Assembly (NCBI GenBank): GCA_016718605.1
Contig: JADKCY010000012.1
Location: 1-64,000 of the forward strand
Direction of reading: 5' to 3'
Length of the DNA stretch: 64,000 nucleotides
Source of the DNA: Lysobacterales bacterium
GTDB taxonomy: Bacteria; Pseudomonadota; Gammaproteobacteria; Xanthomonadales; Xanthomonadaceae
Shown here piece by piece: positions 17,887 to 25,624 of the stretch; within the stretch, counting starts at the first letter, position 1; every line of letters begins with the position of its first letter. The translations under genes were made by a program, and so were the position numbers. Under the pieces are notes generated by a model, which was not told the DNA's origin, ran no database searches, and worked only from the letters and a program-made list of their open reading frames with translations.

Positions 17887-18909
17887 TCAGCGGCGGAGCA
17901 GGACGTGCCACCACGCGGTGGGTTCCGGGTGTTCCATCGCCGGCAGCGCATCGGCGGGCGGCAAGATCGGAGCATTCTGCTCGGCCGTCTTGTCGTCGTC
18001 GTCCACGACGTAGTTGACATCGCCGGCAGCGTCGTCATCGTCGTCATCACGCAGGAAAGGATCATCTTCGTCTTCTTCTTCTTCCATGCCCGCCCAGCGG
18101 TCATCGAGAGACACGCTGCCGTCGCCCGCCGCGCTGTCGCCGTACGTTCCGTAGTGTGTGACGACCGGGCGCCCGACGAACGCGAACTCAGCGTCCTTCT
18201 CGGGAACTTCGCCGACGATTTCGTAGGTAGATGCCCGCCCCTTGGCGTTGTCGTAGTCATCGGGGATAGCCCGAACATCTTCCGGCGCGACCTTCACGAC
18301 GACGACGCGTCCTTCGCTGCCGTAGTAGCTCGGAAGGTAATCATGCGAACAGAAGTGATAACCGCGCGAGCACGTGTTCGTCCTGTCCGTATCGACATCA
18401 TCCATCGGCGGAAGCTTGGTGCCGATAGAGTTGTCCGTTGCGCCGTCGTGATACGACTTATAGTCGCTCCTGACCTTCTTGTAGGCCAAGAAGCAGCCGT
18501 CGGCCGTGAGCGGCATCTTGGAGCGTTCGAGCCAGAGGTACAGCTCATCACGCGCGCTCTGGACAGGATTGAGCATGACGCGGTTGAGCAGAAGGCCGAG
18601 CGGACCTACGTCGAAGCCGCCGTTGAGCAGTTCCAACAGCCGATCGGAGATGACACCACGAACTTCGACACCGTTGTACAGTACGGCGTCCTTGCAGATA
18701 GTGACTCGCCCGAGCGTCGCCAGCGCGACATAGGCCGGAATATCGATGAGCTTCCGAAGCCGAGAGACCGCTACGGCCTCGCCGATCGAGGGGATGTCCC
18801 GAAGGACGGAAAGCACGGCGGCGTGATTGGCGTGTGACTTGTCAACGGTACGCATCTGACCATCGATCAGAATGTTGACAGAATTGGGGGTCATCGTATA
18901 CCCGAACAT
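17887..18909 (-). CDS. rIIB-like protein
   Basis: The 340-residue protein has the features I associate with T4 rIIB homologues: an N-terminal region NSVNILIDGQMRTVDKSHAN, a central KMPLTADGCFLAYKKVRSDY and SRGYHFCSHDYLPSYYG segment, and VVVVKVAPEDVRAIP. The C-terminus is very acidic (runs of Asp and Glu at about 280-310). It pairs with the rIIA-like gene upstream. In T4 the two proteins affect lysis timing and exclusion by prophages; the exact biochemistry is unsettled. A good ribosome site (aaggag) precedes the ATG. Confidence 0.75.
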   Translation of the reverse strand: MFGYTMTPNSVNILIDGQMRTVDKSHANHAAVLSVLRDIPSIGEAVAVSRLRKLIDIPAYVALATLGRVTICKDAVLYNGVEVRGVISDRLLELLNGGFDVGPLGLLLNRVMLNPVQSARDELYLWLERSKMPLTADGCFLAYKKVRSDYKSYHDGATDNSIGTKLPPMDDVDTDRTNTCSRGYHFCSHDYLPSYYGSEGRVVVVKVAPEDVRAIPDDYDNAKGRASTYEIVGEVPEKDAEFAFVGRPVVTHYGTYGDSAAGDGSVSLDDRWAGMEEEEDEDDPFLRDDDDDDAAGDVNYVVDDDDKTAEQNAPILPPADALPAMEHPEPTAWWHVLLRR

Positions 18910-19033
18910 GCTGGTCTCCTTATAGTTGGTGTGCTCAAGAATGTCGAACTAATCGTCCATCCATCACATATCCTGCTCAGTATCTACCACACCCCACCGC
19001 AAACAATCAAGCAGGAGATGGGCGCATGGTAAA

Positions 19034-19141
19034 TCAGGCCGGAAGATGTGAGAGGATGAAAAGCAGCAGCCCGCAAACAATGAGATGGAAGATGCACGTC
19101 AGCATGTTGAAGATGTTGCTCAACAGCTGTGTGGTTGTCAA
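19034..19141 (-). CDS. possible small hydrophobic peptide
   Basis: A frame that could start at TTG 19141 reads LTTTQLLSNIFNMLTCIFHL and continues IVCGLLLFILSHLPA. The last 23 residues form a strong membrane segment. The start is weak (gagaag upstream, no ATG until inside the frame). It fills most of the gap between the two rII-like genes. A small holin-like or regulatory membrane peptide is possible. Confidence 0.25.
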   Translation of the reverse strand: MTTTQLLSNIFNMLTCIFHLIVCGLLLFILSHLPA

Positions 19142-19398
19142 CGGCTTCTCGATGTTGTAGAGTCCAACACCGGCCAAAAGGAGTCGATAAACGCGCGAAC
19201 AGTATGAAGCTGTGCCGGCGAGAAGTCGGATAGAACGTACTTTGAGCAGAACAGAGGCTGCTCCTGGTGCTTCTCGGGCAACGCTTTGCTCTTGGCGAGG
19301 TCGGCGAGCTGCTGATCGACGACAGCGATCATCCGATCCTTGGTCTCATTGACGATGTCTTCTCGGGCCACGGACGCGCAGCACTCAGCATGTTTCAC
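19138..19398 (-). CDS. hypothetical protein between rIIA- and rIIB-like genes
   Basis: The 86-residue protein begins MKHAECCASVAREDIVNETK. It has three Cys, two in the first seven residues, and an otherwise helical, charged composition. No family was recognised. It is preceded by a good aggagg site and lies between the two rII-like genes, so it is probably co-transcribed with them. Confidence 0.55.
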   Translation of the reverse strand: MKHAECCASVAREDIVNETKDRMIAVVDQQLADLAKSKALPEKHQEQPLFCSKYVLSDFSPAQLHTVRAFIDSFWPVLDSTTSRSR

Positions 19399-19422
19399 GG
19401 GTACCTCCTATCTGTTCAACAC

Positions 19423-21633
19423 TCATGCGACCGCATCGACAGTATCACGCTCAGCCGCCGCGTCAACAAGCCTGATGTAATCGATCACCAACGCAGTTAA
19501 TGGCTCAACGAAGGCGGAGTACCTAGACCAACCACTAATGAAATCTGAAACACGCGAATACCTAGTATTGAAATCAGTGATAAATGAAATGTCAGGATCC
19601 GCAGCGCACGTAGTTACAAACTCAGGTGCGGACGTCGAGTAACACGACGCAATGATCCGCTCATAGTGTTTATATACGCCATACTCAGCTGACGGAAGTG
19701 CGGAAATGCGGCGCACATATTCGCGCATCGTTTTAGCCGCGACGCTGTTGGCAGAGGGAAATACTACCTCATCGGTGACAAATGAAGCAATAAGACGAAC
19801 AGCCGCGTCACCCGTGTAGCTACGTAGATCACGGATGGCGGTCCATTCTGCGGCCTTGGTGGCGTCAAAATGCGTCATAGCTTCGCGAGCTATGTCCCAA
19901 ACAGAAACCCAGCCGGAGTTGTTCGTGATGTCACGGCGCGTCGCAGGAATGCCGTAGACTTGCGCATCGTTTGGGATCATGTTCAATCCCTTGAGGGCGT
20001 GAACAAGGCTCCACGCATCTGCCTGCGTGACCGTATTAAGCGCCTCAGAAGACTTCGGCGCAACAGGAACGTCGATCATGTTCAAGAAACGCCCGTGTGC
20101 GAGCGGCATGTAATAGCCCCCATCATCGGCGCTGACTTCCCTGGCGTACAGCGAGTATGCCGACGCAAGCTCCTTCACAGCCGCAAGCTCCTTCACAGCC
20201 GCACGCGTCTTGCTGCCGGACTTGACAGCACTTGCAGGCTTTGGAATGTCGTGAACAAACACGAACACGTCTTCCGGCGGACGCCCCATAATCACGTTCA
20301 AGCGCTTGAACAGGACGCTGTTGCGAGAGCACTTGACAAAAAGCGCTCGGCGCTCGTCAGAATACGTGCGCGAGTAGTGCGCAGCAATCCGCGCCGCTGC
20401 GTACGGTGTAGGAACCATAGGATCTTGAACGTACACGACTATTTTACCAGGAGCGAAATAAAAGCTCCTGTCGCGCATCGTGTTGAGGCGCGGGATAGTC
20501 CCGCGCTTGAGCTTGACGTGATCGAGGACGAGAGTGGCGTTACGGATATGTTTCCGCCCGATTTCCAAGGTACTACCGCGACGACGGCACACAGTTTTCA
20601 AAGAGAAGCCACTGAAAACGGCATTCTCAAAGATGGAGTAAGGAACACCACTATTCAACAACTCACTACGGAGTATCATGAATTCCCAATAAGTCTTGAC
20701 GCCAGAAAGCGCCGAGACGTAATGGTCATGCATTTCGGCCAAGATCTGATCGAGGCGCGCGCGAATGTTGGCGCAGGTTTGAGCATCGTAGCCGAGCGCT
20801 TCACGATTTGCGCTGATTTCCAGCAAACCGATGTCGAAATCGATCAGAAGGCAGCTCCGCAGCAGCTCGGCGTGCTCGTCTGACAAATTAGGGATAGAGT
20901 AGCTGGACAACGGATAAATGACGCAACCTTGACGCGCTTGCGCCAAAAAATATCGGCTACCGGCCGCGAACAGCTTCCATCCGTTACCAGAAAAAAGAAC
21001 AGGATCAGCGTCAGGCTTGACACTAGTTGAGCCAGTAAACACTGGGATCACGTCGAACCCGTGAACAACACCACGCGCCGCCGTGGCGAATGCGCCGTAA
21101 TCGTACGTCTTCACAGGAAACGACACGGCGAAGCCCTGCGGCTCATCAGACGCTTCATCAGACATGCGGGAAATCTGCGGCACGTAATCGGTGCCGATGT
21201 AGGCAGAATACGTACGCTTCCGGCCGTCAAGCCACGCGGTGACAGTGAACGTGTCCGTGTAGGCGAACGGACTCTTTGAGCCGAGGCCCAGCTTTCCGAC
21301 CTGCGTATTCGTGTCTTCCTTTGAAGACTCGAACACAGTCGTGTATAGATGCATGACGCCGTCATCGGACAGGCTCACGCCATAATCGCGGACTGTGAAC
21401 GTCGGATCGGAGAATGTCGGAAGATGACAGTCGAACGGAACGTCGGCCTTGTTTGCCATGACGTGGCTATCGTACGCGTTCGTCCAAAGCTCGCGAACGA
21501 CGGCGCGGATCTTATCGGAGTACAGCCCGTCAATCAGAACCTTGAACGCCTTGCCGTTCGCCTTGATCGAAAAGGTGTTCGTGGCCTGTACGCCATAAGA
21601 ACTGACTTCTCGCGGCGCCATTGCGGTCAACAT
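19423..21633 (-). CDS. rIIA-like protein with GHKL ATPase domain
   Basis: The 736-residue protein has an N-terminal GHKL ATP-binding fold: VVRELWTNAYDSH (N box with the catalytic Glu and Asn), FTVRDYGVSLSD (G1 box) and KLGLGSKSPFAY (G2 box). This matches rIIA-type proteins and explains the neighbouring rIIB-like gene. The rest is a mixed region with Lys- and Ala-rich repeats near residue 490. It is the first gene of the long leftward unit, with ggag before the ATG and the divergent intergenic region upstream. A part in lysis timing or exclusion escape is inferred from T4. Confidence 0.8.
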   Translation of the reverse strand: MLTAMAPREVSSYGVQATNTFSIKANGKAFKVLIDGLYSDKIRAVVRELWTNAYDSHVMANKADVPFDCHLPTFSDPTFTVRDYGVSLSDDGVMHLYTTVFESSKEDTNTQVGKLGLGSKSPFAYTDTFTVTAWLDGRKRTYSAYIGTDYVPQISRMSDEASDEPQGFAVSFPVKTYDYGAFATAARGVVHGFDVIPVFTGSTSVKPDADPVLFSGNGWKLFAAGSRYFLAQARQGCVIYPLSSYSIPNLSDEHAELLRSCLLIDFDIGLLEISANREALGYDAQTCANIRARLDQILAEMHDHYVSALSGVKTYWEFMILRSELLNSGVPYSIFENAVFSGFSLKTVCRRRGSTLEIGRKHIRNATLVLDHVKLKRGTIPRLNTMRDRSFYFAPGKIVVYVQDPMVPTPYAAARIAAHYSRTYSDERRALFVKCSRNSVLFKRLNVIMGRPPEDVFVFVHDIPKPASAVKSGSKTRAAVKELAAVKELASAYSLYAREVSADDGGYYMPLAHGRFLNMIDVPVAPKSSEALNTVTQADAWSLVHALKGLNMIPNDAQVYGIPATRRDITNNSGWVSVWDIAREAMTHFDATKAAEWTAIRDLRSYTGDAAVRLIASFVTDEVVFPSANSVAAKTMREYVRRISALPSAEYGVYKHYERIIASCYSTSAPEFVTTCAADPDISFITDFNTRYSRVSDFISGWSRYSAFVEPLTALVIDYIRLVDAAAERDTVDAVA

Positions 21634-21788
21634 CTAACAATCTCCTTCACAGCCCATGTCCCAAAATCCATGAACGAAGAATAGGACATCACCACATAAC
21701 GAAGCAAGCGCCACCGTGCGGCATAGTTAATTGACTGCGCGCATCATTCGTGTTGACGCCGCTGTTCAACATGTACTAAACTGCGCCC
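21634..21788. promoter_or_regulatory. divergent promoter region between left and right arms
   Basis: This 155-bp gap separates the leftward and rightward units. On the plus strand TTGACG at 21753 has a weak TACTAA 15 bases on, placing a transcript start at or very near the ATG at 21789, which has no ribosome site, so leaderless translation is possible. On the minus strand TTGCTT and TATTCT 18 bases apart could serve the rIIA-like gene. Confidence 0.35.
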
Positions 21789-22280
21789 ATGACACAAACC
21801 TCAAAGATGAGCCCATACCTGCCGGGGAACACGGATCCTGGATTCCTCAACCTGATCGAGGTGTACAGGGGCGCAGACATCGAATTTCCGCAGCTGAAAG
21901 CGATGACCCTAGCGCAGTGGGCGCTGGAAAGTGGTTGGGGCCTGTCCGACTTGGCCATGAAGAACAACAACTTCGCCGGGATGAAGTGGCGTAAAGGCAT
22001 GCAGCCGTTCGGCTGGGCCGTTACTTACAAAGACTGGCAAGGGAAAGTGGACCCGTATGTTCACTTCCGGGATAAGGCGGCGTTCATTTCTGGATACTGG
22101 GCCAGATTCGACATCGTCAGCGCATACCCGAACTGGCGTAAACACGTACATTCGGGAGACGCGTTCATCGACTATATCGGCCCGATTTGGGTCGGCATGT
22201 CACCCACGCACAACGAGAAATATGTGAAGGACATCAAACGTCTATGCAGGAACAGGCTGGAACCGCTGTTAAAGACATGA
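21789..22280 (+). CDS. glucosaminidase-type peptidoglycan hydrolase
   Basis: The 163-residue protein has the core of the FlgJ/LytD-like glucosaminidase fold. MTLAQWALESGWGLSDLAMK has the catalytic-type Glu, NNNFAGMKW is the typical motif after it, and FRDKAAFISGYWARF and YPNWRKHVHSGDAFIDYIG follow. It would cut the glycan chain of peptidoglycan. There is no signal peptide or virion-protein fusion, so it may be a second lysin or be delivered by other means. It is separated from the amidase endolysin by 18 kb. Confidence 0.85.
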   Translation: MTQTSKMSPYLPGNTDPGFLNLIEVYRGADIEFPQLKAMTLAQWALESGWGLSDLAMKNNNFAGMKWRKGMQPFGWAVTYKDWQGKVDPYVHFRDKAAFISGYWARFDIVSAYPNWRKHVHSGDAFIDYIGPIWVGMSPTHNEKYVKDIKRLCRNRLEPLLKT

Positions 22281-22708
22281 GGATGTCACCGATCGGTGAT
22301 ATCTCGCGGGGGTTCATTCACAATCCGGTTGCGCTGATCGATAACCCGTACGCGTCTATTGCGCAACGCTACGGTCTCATCATGGAGAACCTGTCAGAGG
22401 CGCGACAGCGCCCCATCCATGCTGACTTCGAGGACGCATTCAACCGCGTATATGCGTCTGGAACAATGAATGAAGTTGCTGCGGCAATCGATTTGAATCG
22501 GCTGCTGTGTTTCTTCTACATGATGCTCCACAACAACAACATCGGACGGGCGCACACAAACATCTGGAGATCGGCGAACGCAGAGAAGTGGGTAGCGAAG
22601 CTGGTTGCTCGGTTCCAGCAAACCGAGCACTGCACCATCAATGACGAGACCGGTGTGTATACGCCGGCCAAACTTCCAGAGAAGGTGATTCACACATGGC
22701 TGAACTGA
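22277..22708 (+). CDS. hypothetical protein
   Basis: The start is set at the ATG overlapping the glucosaminidase stop (ATGA). The protein, 143 residues, begins MRMSPIGDISRGFIHNPVAL, is mainly helical, and contains a hydrophobic-aromatic segment LLCFFYMMLHNNN. No family was recognised. It overlaps the next gene by 13 bases, so the three genes form one coupled unit. Confidence 0.55.
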   Translation: MRMSPIGDISRGFIHNPVALIDNPYASIAQRYGLIMENLSEARQRPIHADFEDAFNRVYASGTMNEVAAAIDLNRLLCFFYMMLHNNNIGRAHTNIWRSANAEKWVAKLVARFQQTEHCTINDETGVYTPAKLPEKVIHTWLN

Positions 22709-22869
22709 ATACCGACGCTATCACAACCGAGGCCGAGTATGAGGCCGTGTTGGTGCGCATCAACAGTCTGTGGGGCTCCATGCCGAACACCCCGGAATAC
22801 CGGGAGCTGAACGACGCCGTCAGGCGCGCCGAGGAATGGGAGATCACGCATTACAAGTTCACGTATTAA
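22696..22869 (+). CDS. small protein resembling the N-terminal region of HigA antitoxins
   Basis: The 57-residue protein begins MAELNTDAITTEAEYEAVLV and continues RINSLWGSMPNTPEYRELND. The spacing of TEAEYEA, the Leu-Trp and the N-T-P-E-x-x-E-L match the region that precedes the HTH domain in HigA-type antitoxins. The HTH domain itself is absent. It may be a partial mimic or simply a common short phage protein. It overlaps the previous gene. Confidence 0.5.
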   Translation: MAELNTDAITTEAEYEAVLVRINSLWGSMPNTPEYRELNDAVRRAEEWEITHYKFTY

Positions 22870-22936
22870 GGATGCTAGGGGTGAACCGTACACGATAGGC
22901 ACGACAAAGCTTTCTGCGCTGTACAAGTTCACCTAT

Positions 22937-23182
22937 TTGGGCAAGGTTTTTTACGCACACAACTTGGTTGATGTGCGCGGACGGCTGTGCGTCGGGACGT
23001 GGCAATTTTCCCACGAAGGTGTCCCAATAACGTATATCCGGGATTCCTCAATCTCCGCAGCGCACACCGAATTTGTGTGGATGGCGAAGCAGATGGGTGA
23101 TGTTGAATTTTTGAAGAAGCTCAAAGAAGCTTCAACTGCGAATCAACTAAAGATGCGCGCAGCTGCTGCCGAGAAACAATAA
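22937..23182 (+). CDS. hypothetical protein, N-terminus uncertain
   Basis: The clear part reads KVFYAHNLVDVRGRLCVGTW and ends in an Ala/Lys-rich helix. The only in-frame start nearby is TTG at 22937. Sequence just upstream (GEPYTIGTTKLSALYKFTYL) is open and protein-like, and an ATG at 22873 in another frame would join it after a one-base change, so the gene may really begin there. TACAAGTTCAC recurs here and at the end of the previous gene. No family recognised. Confidence 0.45.
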   Translation: MGKVFYAHNLVDVRGRLCVGTWQFSHEGVPITYIRDSSISAAHTEFVWMAKQMGDVEFLKKLKEASTANQLKMRAAAAEKQ

Positions 23183-23405
23183 ACCGAGCAGCGCGCCGCG
23201 AACGACGACAGCGCGAATAATGCTCACTCAGCAGGATGTACGCGTGTTCGCCCATAAGCGCGGACATGTATCCAAGAACGCCTGTAGCAAACATGGCGAC
23301 ATCATGTGATCCGCCGTAGCGCATCACGATCGGCGCAGTAAATTGTCCGATCAATCCGGCCACAACAGCGTTCACGGCCCACAGGTATTTCGGCAACTTA
23401 TTCAT
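23121..23405 (-). CDS. small membrane protein of the lysis region
   Basis: The 94-residue protein has two predicted membrane segments: WAVNAVVAGLIGQFTAPIVM and VAMFATGVLGYMSALMG. A strongly basic C-terminus follows (RCRRSRRAARF). Its start overlaps the stop of the adjacent holin-like gene, so it is probably a second holin subunit or antiholin. Its 3' end overlaps a plus-strand gene by 62 bases, so the C-terminal 20 residues are less sure. Confidence 0.6.
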   Translation of the reverse strand: MNKLPKYLWAVNAVVAGLIGQFTAPIVMRYGGSHDVAMFATGVLGYMSALMGEHAYILLSEHYSRCRRSRRAARFIVSRQQLRASLVDSQLKLL

Positions 23406-23740
23406 TCTGCACCCGTGTCGGATTTGTTGTTCGCATCAGTGGGGGTTCGCATCTTCCCACCAAATTTATCTTGGAAGATAGATGCGATCCAGTCAAGCCC
23501 CTGCGTACCCAAATAACCGCCAACACCGGCAGCTACAAGAGCCCAGTCGGGCTGAAACTTGATGACCGCCTGCGCAACCATGAATCCAGAAAACCCGGAC
23601 ACAACGGTGTGCGCCGCCAACATGCTGAGTTGCGGGGCTTTTCCAGTACGAATGTACCGATCGAGGTAACGCGCAACTCCGCCACACATGGCGAGAAACA
23701 CCCACATGATCTCGGCGGTGTTCTGAAAGAATGAGTTCAT
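23402..23740 (-). CDS. holin, LydA-like family
   Basis: The 112-residue protein contains IMWVFLAMCGGVARYLDRYI, then LSMLAAHTVVSGFSGFMVAQ and WALVAAGVGGYLGTQGLDW. These three hydrophobic segments and the spacing of Gly-Gly and Leu-Gly-Thr-Gln-Gly are those I associate with phage holins of the LydA class. It would form lesions in the inner membrane at a set time and release the endolysin. It is read leftward, alone with its small partner, within a mainly rightward region. Confidence 0.75.
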   Translation of the reverse strand: MNSFFQNTAEIMWVFLAMCGGVARYLDRYIRTGKAPQLSMLAAHTVVSGFSGFMVAQAVIKFQPDWALVAAGVGGYLGTQGLDWIASIFQDKFGGKMRTPTDANNKSDTGAE

Positions 23741-23888
23741 CGCGGGCTCCGAAGATTACAGTCGGCACCATAGCGGGGAATAAAGTACAATGTCAACCTC
23801 GAATTAACCACGCAGCACTATAGGTTTAGGATATCTCATGTGTGCGTGGTAGGGTGTTTATGTGAGATTGGTGATTGGAGAAATTGAA

Positions 23889-24473
23889 ATGGCTCAAGCG
23901 AAGACGTTGACGAATGATCAGCTGCTGCAAGTCCTTGATTATGTGGCGAAAAACAGCAGCATGCCTATTCGTGATTACGCAATAATCCTTCTGTCGTTCA
24001 AGGCGGGACTCCGTGCACAGGAAATCGCTGGGTTGCAGTGGCGAAACGTCACAACCGCCAGCGGAGAAATCTCCGATGTGGTCATTGAAATCCCGGCAAG
24101 CATCGCCAAGAAAGGCCATAAGCGGGCCATCCCGATGCACTCCGCTGTCCACGTCGCCCTGCAGGCGCTGCACAAAGTGGCGCAAGCGCGGAAACAAAAT
24201 GACACTGTCATCACCGCACGCGACGGCGTCAGCGAAGTCAGCCCGAACACACTGCAGCGCTACATCTCGCGCCTGTACACGGCTGCGGGACTGTACGGCG
24301 TCACGTCACACAGTGGCCGGCGCACCTTCATCACGCGAGCCGCTCGTATCGCGAACACTCACGGATGTTCACTGAAAGACGTTCAACTGATCGCCGGGCA
24401 CAAATATATTGACACAACCGAACACTACGTCGATGCGTCTGACCGCGTCAGCGACCTCGTTAACGCAATCTAA
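23889..24473 (+). CDS. tyrosine recombinase, catalytic domain only
   Basis: The ATG at 23889 follows ggag at a good distance; a longer GTG start would add nine residues. The 194-residue protein has all the catalytic residues of the family: Arg in FKAGLRAQEIAGL, Lys in IAKKGHKRAI, His-x-x-Arg in SHSGRRTF, and His and Tyr in LIAGHKYIDTTEHYV. The N-terminal core-binding domain of most integrases is missing. It could integrate the genome or resolve multimers. No C-type repressor or excisionase was recognised near it, so a temperate life style is not proven. Confidence 0.85.
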   Translation: MAQAKTLTNDQLLQVLDYVAKNSSMPIRDYAIILLSFKAGLRAQEIAGLQWRNVTTASGEISDVVIEIPASIAKKGHKRAIPMHSAVHVALQALHKVAQARKQNDTVITARDGVSEVSPNTLQRYISRLYTAAGLYGVTSHSGRRTFITRAARIANTHGCSLKDVQLIAGHKYIDTTEHYVDASDRVSDLVNAI

Positions 24474-24540
24474 CGCGATTTGACGTGACACGCTGCGTCG
24501 CGCCATGCTATTGAGAACAGGATAAGACCGGAGGCCGGCT

Positions 24541-24756
24541 ATGACCACGCCAACCAAGGAAAAAGCGCTCACAGCTATGAGGAAGCTCTTTTACGAGGGC
24601 GGTGTAACCATGTCACGCGAATGGCCGGTACACGCTTACCGAAAACCACGCAATCGGATGTACCAGCATCGAGAAAATGGCGCTCTCGATGCTGACGACA
24701 TCACGACCAACGAAATCGCTCCAGAGCTGTTCCCGCTGAAGACAGACGGATCGTAA
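24541..24756 (+). CDS. hypothetical protein
   Basis: The 71-residue protein starts MTTPTKEKALTAMRKLFYEG, with a strong ggagg site. It is charged and probably soluble. No family was recognised. It begins a short rightward series ending with the primase-helicase. Confidence 0.5.
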   Translation: MTTPTKEKALTAMRKLFYEGGVTMSREWPVHAYRKPRNRMYQHRENGALDADDITTNEIAPELFPLKTDGS

Positions 24757-24773
24757 TCAACGACGGAGGCCCG

Positions 24774-25271
24774 ATGACGACAATCGCGTGGAACAATACT
24801 GAGATCGCCTGGGACTCTCAACAGACCAGCGGCACGGACATCAAATGGATGGATAAAAACAAAGTCCGCGTCAAAGATGGTAAAATTTACGCACTGGCCG
24901 GAGATCCGCGTGTATTTGAGGCCCTGATCGCTTGGGAAAAGGGGGGCGCAGTCCCTGACGAGTTTCCAGCAGAACAGTCTGACATTATCGCTGTTTTCTT
25001 CGGCGAAGAAGTTAAAGTATACATGCTTGGATACCCGCTAACGCGCGTCCGAGACATGTACGCGCTAGGAACTGGCGGAGATCTTGCAGTAATTGCCATG
25101 CGGGCAGGACTTACACCGACCGCCGCTGTCACGCTTGTCGCAGATATGGACATCTATACCGGTGGTCCTATCAATTCACTACAGTTCGCCGACGTATTGG
25201 GAGCGCCAGAACCCCGTATTCGCGCAATCAGACCGGCAAATGAGCTTCTATTTCAAAAGACCTCGGAGTAA
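24774..25271 (+). CDS. HslV/proteasome-like Ntn-hydrolase fold protein
   Basis: The 165-residue protein opens MTTIAWNNTEIAWDSQQTSG. This resembles the N-terminus of proteasome beta-type and HslV subunits, where a Thr freed by Met removal is the nucleophile. Further matching features are KNKVRVKDGKIYALAGDPR (with a basic residue at the position of the catalytic Lys), YALGTGGDLAVIAMRAGLTP and a helix with PTAAVTLVADMDIYTGGP. It might act on a host or phage protein, or be a non-proteolytic relative. No partner ATPase is present. Confidence 0.65.
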   Translation: MTTIAWNNTEIAWDSQQTSGTDIKWMDKNKVRVKDGKIYALAGDPRVFEALIAWEKGGAVPDEFPAEQSDIIAVFFGEEVKVYMLGYPLTRVRDMYALGTGGDLAVIAMRAGLTPTAAVTLVADMDIYTGGPINSLQFADVLGAPEPRIRAIRPANELLFQKTSE

Positions 25272-25273
25272 CA

Positions 25274-25624
25274 ATGCTGGACGTATACAAGCTCGGCGAC
25301 CCGTGCTGGATTGCGCTCGGAAGTGACGAAATATCGCTCGGTTCGCTCGTTCCTGGTAGGGTCGTGGCTGAACTAACAATTCCGAACCACCCGACGCGAT
25401 ATTACATCATCGAAACGGAACATGCGGCGCATCCGTATCTCGAAATTCGTGATGCGCTGTTGATGTCAAGGACGGCTGAGACATTCCCTGGGTTCAGCGG
25501 GGCGCCCATTCCTCCAGATTTGGTCACACACGTTGGGAAGCTTCTTGCCTCCGACGTTGACACCGGCATGGAAGACGACGGCACCTATTTTGACGACGAC
25601 GGAGCCTCAAATGTTTCACACTGA
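25274..25624 (+). CDS. hypothetical protein
   Basis: The 116-residue protein opens MLDVYKLGDPCWIALGSDEI. It is beta-rich by composition, with an acidic C-terminal tail (DDGTYFDDDG). No family was recognised. It overlaps the start of the primase-helicase by 14 bases and starts three bases after the HslV-like gene, so the three are translated together. Confidence 0.55.
   Translation: MLDVYKLGDPCWIALGSDEISLGSLVPGRVVAELTIPNHPTRYYIIETEHAAHPYLEIRDALLMSRTAETFPGFSGAPIPPDLVTHVGKLLASDVDTGMEDDGTYFDDDGASNVSH

Noticed and set aside
17905..18837. Open frame of 310 codons opposite the rIIB-like gene
   Set aside because: Its Val/Arg-rich reading mirrors the acidic rIIB-like protein; no start signal.
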